DNA of 64,000 nucleotides from Lycorma delicatula (Eukaryota > Arthropoda > Insecta > Hemiptera > Fulgoridae), in the NCBI RefSeq assembly GCF_047948215.1, contig NC_134464.1, forward strand, positions 4,970,001 to 5,034,000, written 5' to 3'. Below, piece after piece: positions 1-12,530 of this stretch. The notes under the pieces are model-generated. The model saw only the letters and a program-made list of their open reading frames with translations, searched no databases and was not told the DNA's origin. Positions within the stretch are counted from its first letter, which is position 1; the number at the start of each line of letters is the position of its first letter. The position numbers and the translations under genes were made by a program.

Positions 1-239
1 TAAAATGTTTGTTGTTATTTGGAAGCGGAAATTTATCGTCTATTGTTTTTGATTTTAATTCCATAAAATCTATCGCTAATCTAAATTTTTGTTTTCCTGA
101 TGCGTCAGATTTTTCGGTACTATCCAAACTTGGGAGTTCCAGGGCGAATATGAGAGTCGAATAATTTTTTGACGTATATTGAATTTGGTTTCGATTTCAT
201 TTCTATATTAATTACAAAATTTTAAAAGCTACTATCTAT

Positions 240-960
240 GACGAATACTCACGGCAAGTCATCGATTACCTTGAAAGCGATAGGGCTTCTTCTCAGTCTC
301 CAGAGTGGCTTTACAAAATATATGTCTTTCTTGTGTTTGTGGGATAGTCAGGCTACAGAAAACCACTACAAGACTGGCCAAAAAGAAATCGGTTTATCCC
401 AGGAAAGGTAAATGTCGTCAATATTCATTTCCCTTGTCGAAGCAGATCGTATTATTTTACCACCTCCACACATAATAGGCTGATGAAGAATTTTGTAAAA
501 GCATTAGACAAAGATGGAGACGGCTTTAAATATTTAGCCGAGGTTTTTTCACGATTAAGTGAATCCAAGTTAAAAGAGGGAATATTCTTAGGGCCAGAAA
601 TAAGAAAATTCATTTGTGAAAATATATCGACAGCAAAGTGAACATCCTAAAGAACTAGCAGCATACGTCATTCAAAGATGTCGTTATCGGTTTTCTTGGA
701 AACAAAAAAGCTGAAAATCACCATGAGGTTGTAAACGAACAGTCAGCGAACTACAAAAATGTAGGCTACAGAACGCCATTGAAAATTCATCTTTTACATT
801 CTCGTTTGGATTTTTACCCTTTAAACTCGGAGGACATCAACGACGAACAAGGAGATTGGTTCCACCAAGATATATTGCAGATGGAATGAATCTGTGTTGA
901 GCGACTACTACTGCCGGATGATAAAAAGACAAGACTTCACCGAACACAAAAGAAAAATAA
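240..960 (+). pseudogene. Fossil of an uncharacterised multicopy arthropod protein family
   Basis: No function is known to me for this family; I recognise it as an uncharacterised protein repeated many times in arthropod genomes. Seen here: an N-terminal piece with FLCLWDSQA near 335-360; an open segment at 483-641 starting MKNFVKALDKDGDGFKYLAE; and an open segment at 668-889 carrying IGFLGNKKAEN, IHFLHSRLDFYP and DEQGDWFHQDI. These match, in the right order, the family's conserved blocks (FLCxWDSRA, PPLHIKLGLMK, GLMKNFVKALD, FLGNxxAEN, HFLHSHLDFFP, EQGERFHQDI). The pieces lie in different frames and are broken by stops at 411-413, 639-641 and 887-889, so no full product is possible. The 5' part before about 240 is lost or beyond recognition. 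No introns are visible between the blocks, which would fit a retrocopy or a mobile-element gene. Family assignment is from memory of the motifs. Confidence 0.72.
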
Positions 961-3625
961 GAAAAAAGAAATTAAGATAAAACTAAATGTCTGCGAAATA
1001 AAGATAGGAATTTTAATCTTAATTATTATTATTTCTGTATTCTATTATTTAAGAAGTTTCTCAATATTTAAAAGGGTCATAACTAAAAGTCTGTGGGTGA
1101 TGAAGAAAAACCGATTTCATTTTAAGATTCAGCATAAAAAATAAATTCTAATTCACCTACTTTTATCTCAGTTCCAATTTTTTTTTTTTTGTTCAGTGTA
1201 ATCGTAGTTTTGAATTCGGTGATAAAATATTCTGTATTTTTGTAATGTGTTAACTTTTTTCAGGCGAAACGTGTAAAAAAGGAGGATATATTATTATTAA
1301 ACATTTCTTTCTTCAATTAATAATGGAATTATGAATTTGATTATTACGTAAAGAATATCAATTTAATAACGATATAAAAAAAAATATATATACGGTAACT
1401 GCCATTTTTTTTTACCCAATACGTCCACGGGAGCGGTAAGTATTTAACTGTTATGTATGTTTGTTACCTGTCTTACAGATCCGACCGATTACAGGACCTT
1501 GATCTGGCAGTAAGAGTAATGTAGACTACCTTAAATTATTATATCTAGAAGAGGGTGCTACACCGGCGGACAAAATAAAAAAAATTTGTTATTTTAAAAT
1601 TATAATGATAGTATTGCATAAAACGATAAAAAAAGAAAAATTCATCATTTTTGAGGTAAAAATAAAAAAATGTACGCTAGGTAAAGTTACGTAAACAACA
1701 AAAAAGTCTAAATAAAATAATTCTGACTACTCTAATCGTACAAATCTACCTAAAATAATTATGAAAAACGACAAAAAGTATTTGTTTTTCTCGCTTTTCT
1801 TACAAGCACTTTTTCATGATATAGCGAGTTAGAGATGTGAAATTTAATATTATTTCTATATTTGATGTTGTAGTCAGGTGCCTGTGTAGCCTATATATGG
1901 TGACTCTAAAGGCCTCAAGCATGTAGTTTGAAATCGCTCACCGCTGTTACTAATTGCAGAAATACAAATAAAAAGTATACCGCTACTCGGTCGACTTAAC
2001 GTAAGTTTGAGATTAAATTGTTTGTTTTCGACGTTAAATTGAGATTAACTAAAGAACGACTAGATCGATCTTCATCAAATTTTCTCGTGCACAACTTTAG
2101 ATACATTCCTACAGCATGTCTAAATTTCAACGAAATCGGTCCGGTAGCATTGAAGATTTTTGAGTGTAAGTATTTTACGCGTCGGCCTACATATACATAT
2201 ATGTAAAAGGAAAATCGTTTTTAACGATCGGTATTTTCGTATTCCTCATACATCGAAGCGTGAAGAAAATTAATTTTCACCTCTCACTCTCACCGTGCGA
2301 CCGAAAATAATACCGTACTTTTCTTCGAAAATTCGGTAAAAATACCGACAAGCGTACGTATATAGTATATATATATAATTTCCCCGTTTTGTCGGATCTC
2401 AAGTTACTAAAGTGTTTTCTCTCAAAAGAGAAATACTTTATCAGGAAAAATTAAGTGGAACGTTAAAATATGTAAGTAAACGTGTAAAGATTTGTATTAA
2501 AAAACTATTCTATTATTTGTGAAAATTTTTAAGATTTGGCATCCAAGGAGAATACATCTTCCCACCCCTTTAAAAAATTTCGACCAAAATTAAATGACAC
2601 CGATTACAGATATTAAAAAATCATCAGTCTAAAGACAGTGAGCAAACTTATAATTGATGAAAAAAAGGGGTAAAAATTATACTTCTTGTCCACCTCCTAG
2701 AATGATTGTACCCTAATACATAAGAAAATTTACATACTACTGATTTAATGGAATGATCTATTTAGTACAAGACTTTTTGACTTTCAGTAGAGAGATTTAA
2801 AAGAGAAAACCCCCTTTTTTGGGGCCCTTTTTGCCCCCCTTTTCTCCTTTTTAAAGTTTAGAATAATATGAAACACAAACAGACGTAAAAAATTGAGATA
2901 CCGCTAAGGTCCGTATCTCACTCGTTAAAATAATGAAAATTTTAATATAAACTTATGAACGTATTTTATACATAAACATGTTTTCCTAAAATGCTTTCTT
3001 TGCGATTTACGGCTAGTGAAAGAGGCGTGAAAAAGTTTTTCTTTGTTTCATTTAAATTACTATTCCAGTTCGTTCAGAATGGAAAATTAAATTCTCTACG
3101 AGTTGAATTTAAAAGTTTTACGTGCATATTACTCATTTAACAGTTACTGTATGTCTAACATAAAAAACAGGGTTTATACCCCAATTTATTGAATTTCACA
3201 CCAGATTTCTCTAAAACTACTGTAGATACGGTTCTGGGACCTATTTTATTCCTTTTTTTTCAGGTTAAAAACAAAACAATTCGCTAATTTTATCTCAATT
3301 AACGTATTAAAAATTTCAGTATGACATTATTTCGCCGGGGTAGATGAAATCCGACGTAACCCGCAAACGAAGCGTTTTAGAACAAATGTTTATTATGAAT
3401 TTTTTCCATTATCTTCGCGAGTAGAGTAAGTTGTGAAATTCCCGGGAGAAATTCCTGATACGCTATGTATATGTAATAAACAATTGTATATGTAATAGAT
3501 AATACATTACCGGGAAGATAAAAATTTAATTGAAATTCAATGCGATTCAATCGTATCGATTCTTTATACTGTAACTGATGAACGATTCACCGTAGAAGGT
3601 TACAAAGAAGTTATTACAAAGGAAT
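961..3625. other. Unannotated AT-rich DNA
   Basis: I see no gene, element end or structured repeat I can support here. There are short AT tracts (around 1381 and 2361) and a pyrimidine/G-run cluster at about 2810-2850. The 62-codon open frame at 2018-2206 has no recognisable motif and looks like chance. Confidence 0.5.
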
Positions 3626-3627
3626 GT

Positions 3628-3720
3628 GAAAATGGAAATTTTTTGCATACGGAAAATTCGAATCTGGGACCTCCAGATGAGATGAGATGCCGAGACGCTA
3701 CCGCTCCGTCACGGTAATCA
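3628..3720 (-). repeat. tRNA-derived SINE, family A, fragment
   Basis: On the minus strand the order is GCGGTAGCGTCTCGGC, then CTGGAGGTCCCAGATTCGAA, then a T/A-rich body. The second block is a Pol III B-box-like T-arm. The same order (tRNA-like head, GGAGGTCCCGGGTTCGAA, body with a CATTTT-type block) occurs at 14790-14900, 25270-25400, 32580-32660 and 54430-54570. The copy is degraded and lacks its 3' tail. Confidence 0.6.
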
Positions 3721-6700
3721 GAAGGGTAGTACGTTTAATTTATTATATCAGTACGTACTCTTAAACCTGAGTACGATTTCTAAACGGTTTTTAATTTAAA
3801 TAATCTATTTAAAAAAAATAATAAACCGTAATTTTAAATTACGTTTAACAGTTTATTTTACAGCTATTTTAATACTTATTTTTCTATTTTACATGTTTTA
3901 AATAGATCTTGAGTGTATATGTGAGGGTGCGCGTACGTGTGTTACGTATTTCATAATACAAAACAGTAAAACATCAACAGCCGTAACATTAATCTATATT
4001 GCACAAGTTACGAAGACGTGTATTCATACACCGAAGATCACCGATTGTACGCGGAGATTGACGAACATGTACACACAGCAACTCGTGGATCAGTGGCTTA
4101 CCGTTACGCACTATAAACAAGGTTTAAATTTACGTATAATCAATGCGTGTTGTTATATTTATAGAAAATTATCGTCTTAACATTTTGGTATGTTTTTTTT
4201 TATTTTTTATATATTTTATTTGTTCTATCTAATACATAATTATTAAAAAATAAGAATTATAATTTAAAAAAATTCAATACGTATATATTTAATTTTTAAA
4301 CGGTCACTTATGTTTTGCAATTTAATTGTAGTTAGTGTAGCATATAGTGTATTAACTTTTTGTATTATATTATAAAAAAATAGTAGTGAATAACTTGTTT
4401 CAAACGTGGTTGTAGTGTGTGTGTCTCCTAATCCTTTATAATCCAGCGAAAATAATTTTAAGAGAAACTTATCTGGAAAGAAAAAAATTGCTAGATCATT
4501 AAATCATTAAATCGCTAAAGTCATTTTTCGTTTTAAACTGAATTCAAAGTTCGCGCCCTGTATATACCCTTATGCTACTCCTCATTACTTACGTGCGCAA
4601 GAGTATATTTTAAGGGGTCGATTCGACTAACAACACGCTTCACTGATTTTAACTTCACCGACGATTAAGTTATGACTCGGTTGACTGAAGAGCCATCCCT
4701 CAAATTACAAAATCTAACCGGTCTTTAGTGGAAATGAATCTATAACCCTCTGAATTAAAACGCGCGCGCGCGTGCACACACACACATACACACACACACA
4801 CACACACACTAATAGTATTTAAGTTGATACCGATTTAATCTTCAGTTATGTAAATTCTGTATTAGATATCTGATATAAAATTTACCAACTTTTTTTTAAT
4901 AAGGGTATTCCATTAAAATTCAAAAAAATAAATGTCTAACATTAACGAATAATTAAGTAAACGTTTCTTCTTATTTAACACGAAAAGTAATTACAATTTA
5001 TATAATTTTATATATAGATAACTCACCGTTCTGCCGACTTCGTGTCTTTGCCTTTCTTCCTGAAAGATTTCAGATTTATCCCGGTTAAATTAAAAAAAAT
5101 TTAAAAATTCTTCAATTCTTGCACATCGGCGTCGCTTAGGAAATCCGACCAAGTTCTTCCCGCAAAACTCGGAAGCGATGAAAAAACTTATTGTAAAATG
5201 AAGATTAAAAAAAAGTAATACGTTTGAATCGTAGATGTTTATGCGGTATGTAATTTAAATCGCAGCTAAACCGCTAAACCCGGGTTCGTTGTAGCGGGGA
5301 TTGAGGTAAATACTGTCCTACAAAAAACTGTTCCGGTAAAATAGATTTAAAGTGTAATTTTCATTAAAGTTTAATTACGCGCCGAAGGAATTATTTAATA
5401 AAGGACCATCCGACAAAAATTGTTTTGTAGTATTTCTTTTCATTTTTTCCATTTTAAATTTGCAGTAAAATCTTTTTTAATCTGTCAATTTTGAGACAGA
5501 GTTGTATTTTTTTAATCAAAGAGCAGGGCCTTGATAGTAATTTTAAAAAAATGTTCTTGCCAGCATTATGCAGATCTTATACGCTTTGTTCTTTCTTTTA
5601 AATTATTTTTATTAACCGTATGAAATGCAATTAATTAAAAATAAAAAACAAAAAGGAAATGCTCCCTCCGTTAAAAATGTTACGTTAATAAATAAAATAA
5701 ACTTTTAATCGCGATCTAAATTAACTTTCAAAAACCAAGTTTCCCAAAACATTTGTTGAAAAATCCGGCTACGGTACAAAAACTGTGTAAAAAATATCAC
5801 AGGATTTCAATTTCGGTTATTTTGAAAGAACAGACCTCACGAGACATACATAAATATATAAGACAAAACATGTAACTATTCTCGGTTGAAATTATTACTT
5901 AAAAAATAACTACTAGAAAATCAGCGGTCTAAAGTCGTTAATAAATTAGACCAAGATTACGAGAGGAAATTAATCGTTGATACGTAATAAAATATAGTTA
6001 AACGTCGTTTTTTTGCCCGTTTCACCTGAAGTCGATTAGCGGTAGGTTTAATTATTTTCGTAATAAAGGGTAAATATATTTTTCATAAAAAAATGAATAA
6101 GAAAATAAAATTCGATTATTTTCGGAATTACTAAAATTAGCGGAAACGGAATAAAATAAGATTTTATTTTCCCTATTATTATAAAGATGTAGTGCGACCG
6201 GTATAATACGGAAAAAACTTGAAACCCATACTAAAGCCGAATTAAAAAGTTTTTTAAATTTTTCTTCAGCACGTTGAAACAAATTTTATTAAGTGTACAC
6301 AGTTTTGTAGGTTAATAGAAAACCGATCGGAAAATAAAATAAAAGTGCCGACTATTTTTTCCCGATATGAAGCGGCTGAGAAACTACCTTTTAATCGCTC
6401 GACTCTTTTTTATTCGTATTGAAATTGTCTTAAATAAGTTTACAAAAAAAAACAAGACGTAGTTATAAGAAGTTATTCAAAAACAAAAGAAAATGCTGAT
6501 TTTTGTTACTGTAAAACTTGAAATGCCGTATACAAGTGATAATTTATTAACGTAATTTAATTGTTTTACGAATAAAAAGTAATTTTTTTTACGCGTAAGG
6601 GTCGTTTACCTTTACGATTAAAAATAAGAATAGTAATAGCGTTGGAATAAAAGGTGATGGTCGACGTCGAGAGAAAAAAAGAGAAAGAAAGGAAAAAAGA

Positions 6701-7743
6701 ATACGGTTAAGAAACTCGAGCAGACGTTATCTTTAGGGGTCCTGAAATGAATGCGATAGAACTGACCCGATGTCAAGCCTACACAAAAGACATAATACTT
6801 TTTTGCTCGCCGTTGAACCGATGGAATTTCTCTTTTTCCCTATTTTTATTCGCTTTCTAGCGGCCTTGCATGCATTTATACGTGTAGTATACATGTATCT
6901 TGCAAATATCTTACATTTTTCGTTTTTCTTCTTCAGAGTCGTGTTTCTTACCGTTCCACAATTTTATTATCGTTTATTTAAAATAAAATAAGGAAGAAAA
7001 TCATATTTTTTATATTATTTTTCTTTTATTTATAATGATATTTAAGATTTATTTGAAAATGAAGTGTATTTAGTACCACCGGTTCTGTAACAGTAGAACT
7101 AGCTCATTTTGTGATTTAGATATAGAACATTTTTAAGTGGCAAAATAATATTACTCCATTAGCATTATATATTGTCTGTAGGGATTGATGACTGTTGAGG
7201 AGAGATATTTCTACTAATTCCCAGTGAGCTTTTTTAATTGAATATATATATAAATCTGCTCGAGGGAAAAACTAAAAAAATAATATTACCGAAAATTAAC
7301 ATACGATCGAGTAGTAATAGCGTATTTAATAAAATAAAATACTACAAATATTAGGAAAACGGTCTTAAAGACAAACTTCAGTCTTGAAAATGTGTAAAAC
7401 CTGAAAGATTGAATTGTCTTATGTGTAGCCGAGAGAAAAAATAGAAACGGTGATTCGCATTAGAATTGAAGGGAAAGCCGCGCGCGGCCTGCAGATGGAA
7501 ATATCCTTTCCTCTACCCGCGCCTCCTTTCTGTTACTTTATTATTTTAATTTTTTTTAACAAAAATAAATAAAAATATCTTTCTGTAGATAGTAGGAAAT
7601 ACCTTTTTGTAAGACTTTACTCGACGAATGAAACGAAAAACCTATTAACAACCTGTAATATTTTCTTCGTTTTCCTCACCCGATTCAGAAGTTTTTGATC
7701 TAACGGCCGTTTTTCATTTAACAACTATTTTTATCGAGGATGT

Positions 7744-7745
<2 letters not shown>
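3721..7745. other. AT-rich DNA with one CA-rich microsatellite
   Basis: No supported gene. A (CG)n tract at 4761-4772 runs into (CA)n interrupted by a TA at about 4775-4809. Open frames at 6052-6282 (minus) and 6770-6991 (plus) are hydrophobic or low-complexity and lack motifs. A GCGCGCGGCC-containing spot lies near 7480. Confidence 0.5.
4761..4809. repeat. (CG)n/(CA)n microsatellite
   Basis: A short alternating CG run is followed by a CA dinucleotide run with a single TACA interruption. It is purine-pyrimidine alternating throughout, a sequence type able to adopt Z-DNA. Confidence 0.9.

Positions 7746-7799
<54 letters not shown>
7746..7799. repeat. (AT)n microsatellite
   Basis: About 27 uninterrupted AT dinucleotide units; length is likely polymorphic. 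Confidence 0.95.
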
Positions 7800-7801
<2 letters not shown>

Positions 7802-8559
7802 GTCGGTTCTGATAATATGACGGGGATGGTGTAGTTTTATTCTATTCTTTAAAGGAATCGCTACTTTACGTGCTGCGGATAGGAAACTACGACGGTAATC
7901 GTCTATTAAGTAAATACATAACTGCTATTTCGGGCTGCTGTCATAAGGTAAAGTGCCGGCTAATAATAATGTTTTAACCGATTGACCGTTTTAACGAAGA
8001 ATTTTAGAGCATATTTTTTATTGAAAAATGGTATTTAGTAAATAATAAAGAGAGAATGGCGAATAGATAAGCAAATAATATACTTTGATAACGATTATCG
8101 GTATTACGATAGTAGATAGTACAGATTGCGCTAAGTAATTCATAGATTATCCGATCTGAATCTTTCTTTAACGTTTTCATCTCTTACTTTTAAAAAATGC
8201 GGTAGCTTATTTATTTTGATTTAATAGGTCGTTTATAATGTAGATCTGTTTACATGTAAAATCGATTAACGTATACGTTATAGTAAACGATTTGTTTACG
8301 AATTTAACGTAGACAGTCATATTATGTTACAAACGATCTTTATATATCGTTTGTCTTGAATATTGTAAATATTCGATGCGAGTACGCTTCTATATATTTT
8401 CGAACAGACGTAAAGTTTTTTTCCTGCACGTTATGTCTGTTATAAATAATAATTATACGGATAATAGTAATGCGAGTGTTTACGGTGACAAAGAAAATCG
8501 GCCGTTTACGTCCGACGACGTCTGTCTCGGTTTCAAAAATATACATACACCGTACCGTA

Positions 8560-9130
8560 TCGTTGTCGGTTAACCTAGTCGAGGCGTATTACAAAATAGA
8601 AACCGTTCCGCTCGCAGATGGTCGTATCGGTCTGTCGGTTAAATAATACGGTAAAAAGAATGCGAGCTTACGGTACGGTACGGTATCGTCGCTTTAAAAA
8701 CTAGCTTAGCCTACTGTAACCGTCAGAAACTCACAGATCCGCGATTATTTACGTTCGGGATCGCGAGCTAGGAACAGTATAACATCGACTTTTGTGTGCC
8801 GTAGCGATTCAGAAAGAAGTAAGTGTTGGTCGATTAAACAGAGACAGAGACGGTTATATTACTGCTCTACGGAGTCGAGCGCATACACGACTACCGACAA
8901 CAACGCCGTTAGAGAACGTAGAGCTAGATAGCGACAACGCCGGAAGCTACCCGTACCGTACCAGCAATAACACAGGCGGCGAGAGGCGGATACGCGGCTT
9001 ATTCGAGGGAAGTTGTTGCCTTTAATTTAATTCTGTTCAAGAGACCGTGTTTAGTGGTGTAGTCAGTTATACGACTACTGACAAACAACCGTCGGTCCAG
9101 TTTAGTATACGGTCGGACAAATTATAAAAC
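8560..9130. other. CG-rich block, possible promoter or untranslated exon
   Basis: This block is visibly richer in G+C and CG than its flanks and includes a short CGGTA tandem run (about 8670-8690). A GTAAGT donor-like string follows AGAA at about 8818. A 77-codon frame (8792-9025, non-ATG start) encodes a polar, motif-free peptide. A transcription start region with an untranslated first exon is possible, but nothing in the sequence proves transcription. Confidence 0.22.
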
Positions 9131-10324
9131 TGTGTCGTCGATTTGATTCGCCTTACCTCGGCCAAATATAAATTTAAATCGATTTAATCTTTAACTTCGT
9201 TCTTCTAATATTTAATTATTCATCGTTAGGGTACGATGCGATCTAATGGAAGTAAAAAATTACTCGTAACACCGAACTATATACCGTTAATTTCATTCGG
9301 TTCTTATTTAGAGATAGCTTTTTTTTGTATTTGTGAGAGTACAGAAGTCAATCTAGGATTAATCTAGTCGACTTAAATAACATAAGGGATGACAAAGGTC
9401 AAAATTATTCCGTAAAAGCTGCTGCTTATTTGGAGATATACGGTAGGGATTAACATCATATTCGACGTGAACTAGCGATTAAAAAACAACGTTTACTTAT
9501 CTTTTAAAACCGAAAACAATTATTATTATTTTTATTTTATTTAATATTTGATGATTTTTACGAAATATGGAAAAATTAACGTACATTCTTACTTTTAATT
9601 AACGGTAATAAAATTTACGTGTAATGACAACTCTACCAGTTATTTCCCCAAAAATTACTACGAGTATATGTAATTTTTACCGAAGTCTAGAACGATAACG
9701 ACAGGATTAATGGAAAATATAAAGGATGACCGTTCAGGTTACGTAAAATTAAAAAAAAAACCATGATCTTAAAAATAATGGTAAAAAGTAGAGCTGATTC
9801 TCAACACCTCGATTTAAAACTTATAATTACCGTAATCAATTTTTTTTATTCTATAATCCTTTGAAAAAGATCGCTTCAAACCGATTTCAATCTAAATTAC
9901 TGGAGTACTGTATCATTTTATACGACGTTTTTTAGATTTATTATTTTACCGATTTTTATAAAAGTATAAAAATAAATTACTATAAAGGTATGCGTAACTT
10001 GCTTTACATCTCGAAATTAAGAATAAGAAAAAAGTGTAGGAGTTGATTTTATTGTTTTTTTTTATTAGTTTATATAACTGAGAGAAGGATTTTATCGATC
10101 GACATAAATTTGTTGATGATCGAGGCGGGGGGGGGGGGGGTTCAAGGAGGGAATGAATCAAACAGGGTGCGGTGTCGTCTCCAGGGGGATGTAATCTCTC
10201 GGAAAATAGGAAAAACCGATAGTGTCTTCAACACCCCAAATTCCAGAAACAGATCGATCAATTAAAAGAAAAAACAATCTGTACTCGCGGATAAAAATTT
10301 CGTCGGAACGAGAATTTGATTCGA
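9131..10324. other. AT-rich DNA, nothing recognised
   Basis: No gene or repeat is supported. A poly-G run of about 14 bases lies near 10127-10140; the minus frame across it (9946-10161) codes a poly-proline artefact. Confidence 0.5.
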
Positions 10325-10325
10325 T

Positions 10326-10413
10326 TAATATTTATTATTTGTTTTCACAAATAATAAATATTATTATTTGTGAATAATAAATAATTCACACACAAATAAT
10401 AAATTTGTGTGTG
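10326..10413. repeat. Cluster of three consecutive inverted repeats
   Basis: Hairpin 1 has 16-bp perfect arms at 10326-10341 and 10348-10363 with a 6-base loop (TTTTCA). Hairpin 2 has TGTGAAT arms at 10369-10375 and 10384-10390. Hairpin 3 has 11-bp arms (CACACACAAAT and its complement) at 10387-10397 and 10403-10413. All reuse an AATAATAAA-like core. They could be cruciform-prone sequence or a remnant of a hairpin-rich mobile element. Confidence 0.8.
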
Positions 10414-11273
10414 TGCTAATTATATTCGTATATACGTTACAGCAGTAGAATAAGTTTTTACAAGAGAATAGATAATTTCGACGGGAAATTATTAGTACGT
10501 TTACGCTTCAAAGCCTCAATGGTACCCAGATAAATAAAACCTCTAAAAGCTCAACAATGTCAATCGATTTGTAATATTAAAAAATACAATTTGTACATAA
10601 AAAATATTAAAGAAATAAAAACTCTTGTTATGTTTACCATAATGAATCCTTTCTGGTAAATATTTTCGCTTTAATTAATAATCCTAAAAACGAAGCGTGG
10701 TAATTTGTTAAATCTTTCGTAAAAAAGAATTTACCTTTTTTGATAGTAAACATAATGAAAAAAAAAAAATTGACGATTTTTTTTCTTTTTTGATTTGTTA
10801 CCGTCCAAGAATTGTCGATTTGTATAACATTTTATCAGCCATCGATTATTTATTAACAGACATTTCAACAGTGTGGTCGATTATTAATATCTATTTGTAA
10901 ATTTTGTTTATGAATATTTGTGCGGTAAGTTCCCAAATTTAAAAAAAAAAATTTAATATTTATTTTAATTTAAATATTTCTTAAAAGAAATCAAAATAAA
11001 ATTCTGATTGAAAACTAATAACGAATCGATCCAAGTAAAAATAGGTTATTGAACGAATGTATTAATTCTAGTTTTTCTACTCGAAAAAATGTATTTCAAT
11101 TTCAATATGTACACCTTTGTCGAACCGCTTTTTTAAAAAGAATTGTGTTTATTAATGGTTTTCTATGAGACTTATTATATTTACTGCAGATTAAATATCT
11201 TTGATGACGCGTGACTACGGATTACACTATCGTACACGTAGACTGCTAGTCGACGATTACGCAGATTATTTAA
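10414..11273. other. AT-rich DNA, nothing recognised
   Basis: No gene, element terminus or repeat is supported between the hairpin cluster and the retroposon tail. Confidence 0.5.
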
Positions 11274-11880
11274 ATGTATACCCAAATACGTCCATCCCGT
11301 TTAAGCGTTGAACCGAATGAAAAAGCAGACAAGTCGGTCAAACAAGCTGCTGAATCTCACAGACGCATTGTGCGATTGAATATTTTGCTGACGCTTAAGG
11401 AAGCTAAAAAACTATCCGAAAATAAAGCGATCGATAGCTGGAACGAAAATTGGTGACAGATCAAACCTTAAAAACTTCATCGAATACGAAAAAGTAGTTG
11501 AAGAAAATCCCGTACGCTCGTTTCCCGGGAATCAAATCATCATAAGTCGATTGAGAATAGAACACGCTAACTTCAGCCACGTGTATCTCATACTGAAAAA
11601 GGTGCGAAATCTATGCGAGTATTGCCAGCAGTATCGATCAGTAAAACGTATTATTACCGACCGTCCACACTATCAAACGGAAAATTCTAGAAAAGTGCTT
11701 AAATAATACGACAAATTGTAAAAAACTCTCAATTATCTGGACATGAATTTTCAACATTATATATAAGTGTGAATTACAGATGACAGATTCTACAAGCAGC
11801 ATTCTATAATTTAAAATTACGTGCATGTAACCCATCAGGTGTCGCTAATGACCGATAAGGTTGGGGGGACATTAAATATG
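11274..11880 (+). pseudogene. Non-LTR retroposon ORF2 tail (RNase H and C-terminal region), degraded
   Basis: The intact ORF2 would encode a reverse transcriptase with a C-terminal RNase H that copies the element's RNA into the genome. The first open segment (11274-11456) contains SVEPNEKADKSVKQAAES, matching the end of the retroposon RNase H domain (GxxGNExADxxAKxA), and ends in a tryptophan-rich WNENW. In a shifted frame, around 11530-11700, come IISRLRIEHANFSHVYLI and LCEYCQQ, matching the conserved block after RNase H (xxRLRxGHTxLxHxxLL ... CxxC). From about 11838 GTCGCTAATGACCGATAAGG resembles jockey-like 3' untranslated ends. Frame changes and stops make it non-functional. The reverse-transcriptase part upstream is missing, as expected of 5'-truncated insertions. 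Jockey-like clade is inferred. Confidence 0.7.
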
Positions 11881-11904
11881 ATTTAATCGCAGGTATAAAT
11901 TTGT

Positions 11905-12530
11905 TAAAAATTTAAAAAAACATGACTGCCAAAGAGAAAAAAAATAGGATGTCGGGCCAGTGTAGATCATTACACGACAGTGTAATGTTGAAATGCAGAA
12001 CCCCTAAATTTTGAACCGTTGCCATTAGATCTATGAAAGCTTTATGCCGATACGACTGAGTTTCTCGAATGTTAAGTATCGCAAGATGAACGTTTCGAAC
12101 GGCATTATTAGGCTCGACCTTATTTCGACGTAAGCGATCGCAAACAGAAACATTTTGCTGAGCTTTATGCAACTCTAAAATCGAGAGGGCGTACACAAGC
12201 ATCGCAAGAAGTAACTGTCACCGACTACCAAAACTCTGTTCAATTTACATACGACCGTTCGGGCAAGAGGCTTCAGTGGCTGTCGTAGCATTTGCCGTAC
12301 ACCGGCGACCGCGTGATTTCAGCTCCAAATTGATCGTTACCTCGGTTAAAATGCCCGCTTCCTATAAACTTCCCGCCGCCTATATCTTGGAAAAAACATC
12401 GTTCATTTCGTACGTCATATTGATTTTGCTGTCCGGTGACCGATTACGTTCGTTTCGAAATCAACTTGCACGTCAGCATACGAGTGATTGTTAAGCAAGA
12501 GCCGTTCGAGCGCCTTTTTTATTTTATTAG
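11905..12530 (-). pseudogene. Helitron-like Rep (Helitron_like_N) fragment, degraded
   Basis: Helitrons transpose by rolling-circle replication using a Rep/helicase protein. The minus-strand frame 12202-11912 ends with FIDLMATVQNLGVLHFNITL followed by SCNDLHWPDIL, which fits the Helitron_like_N signature (LxxxxxxLGxPxFFxTLSxxDLxWPDx). Upstream, the minus strand near 12505-12450 encodes LLLNNHSYADVQVDFE, consistent with the preceding part of such proteins. Stops separate these pieces, and the helicase domain and Helitron termini (5' TC, 3' hairpin plus CTRR) are not visible. It lies directly beside, and antisense to, the retroposon tail. Assignment rests on motif memory. Confidence 0.58.

Noticed and set aside
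4761..4809. CRISPR-like or regulatory repeat
   Set aside because: It is a simple CG/CA dinucleotide array without spacers.
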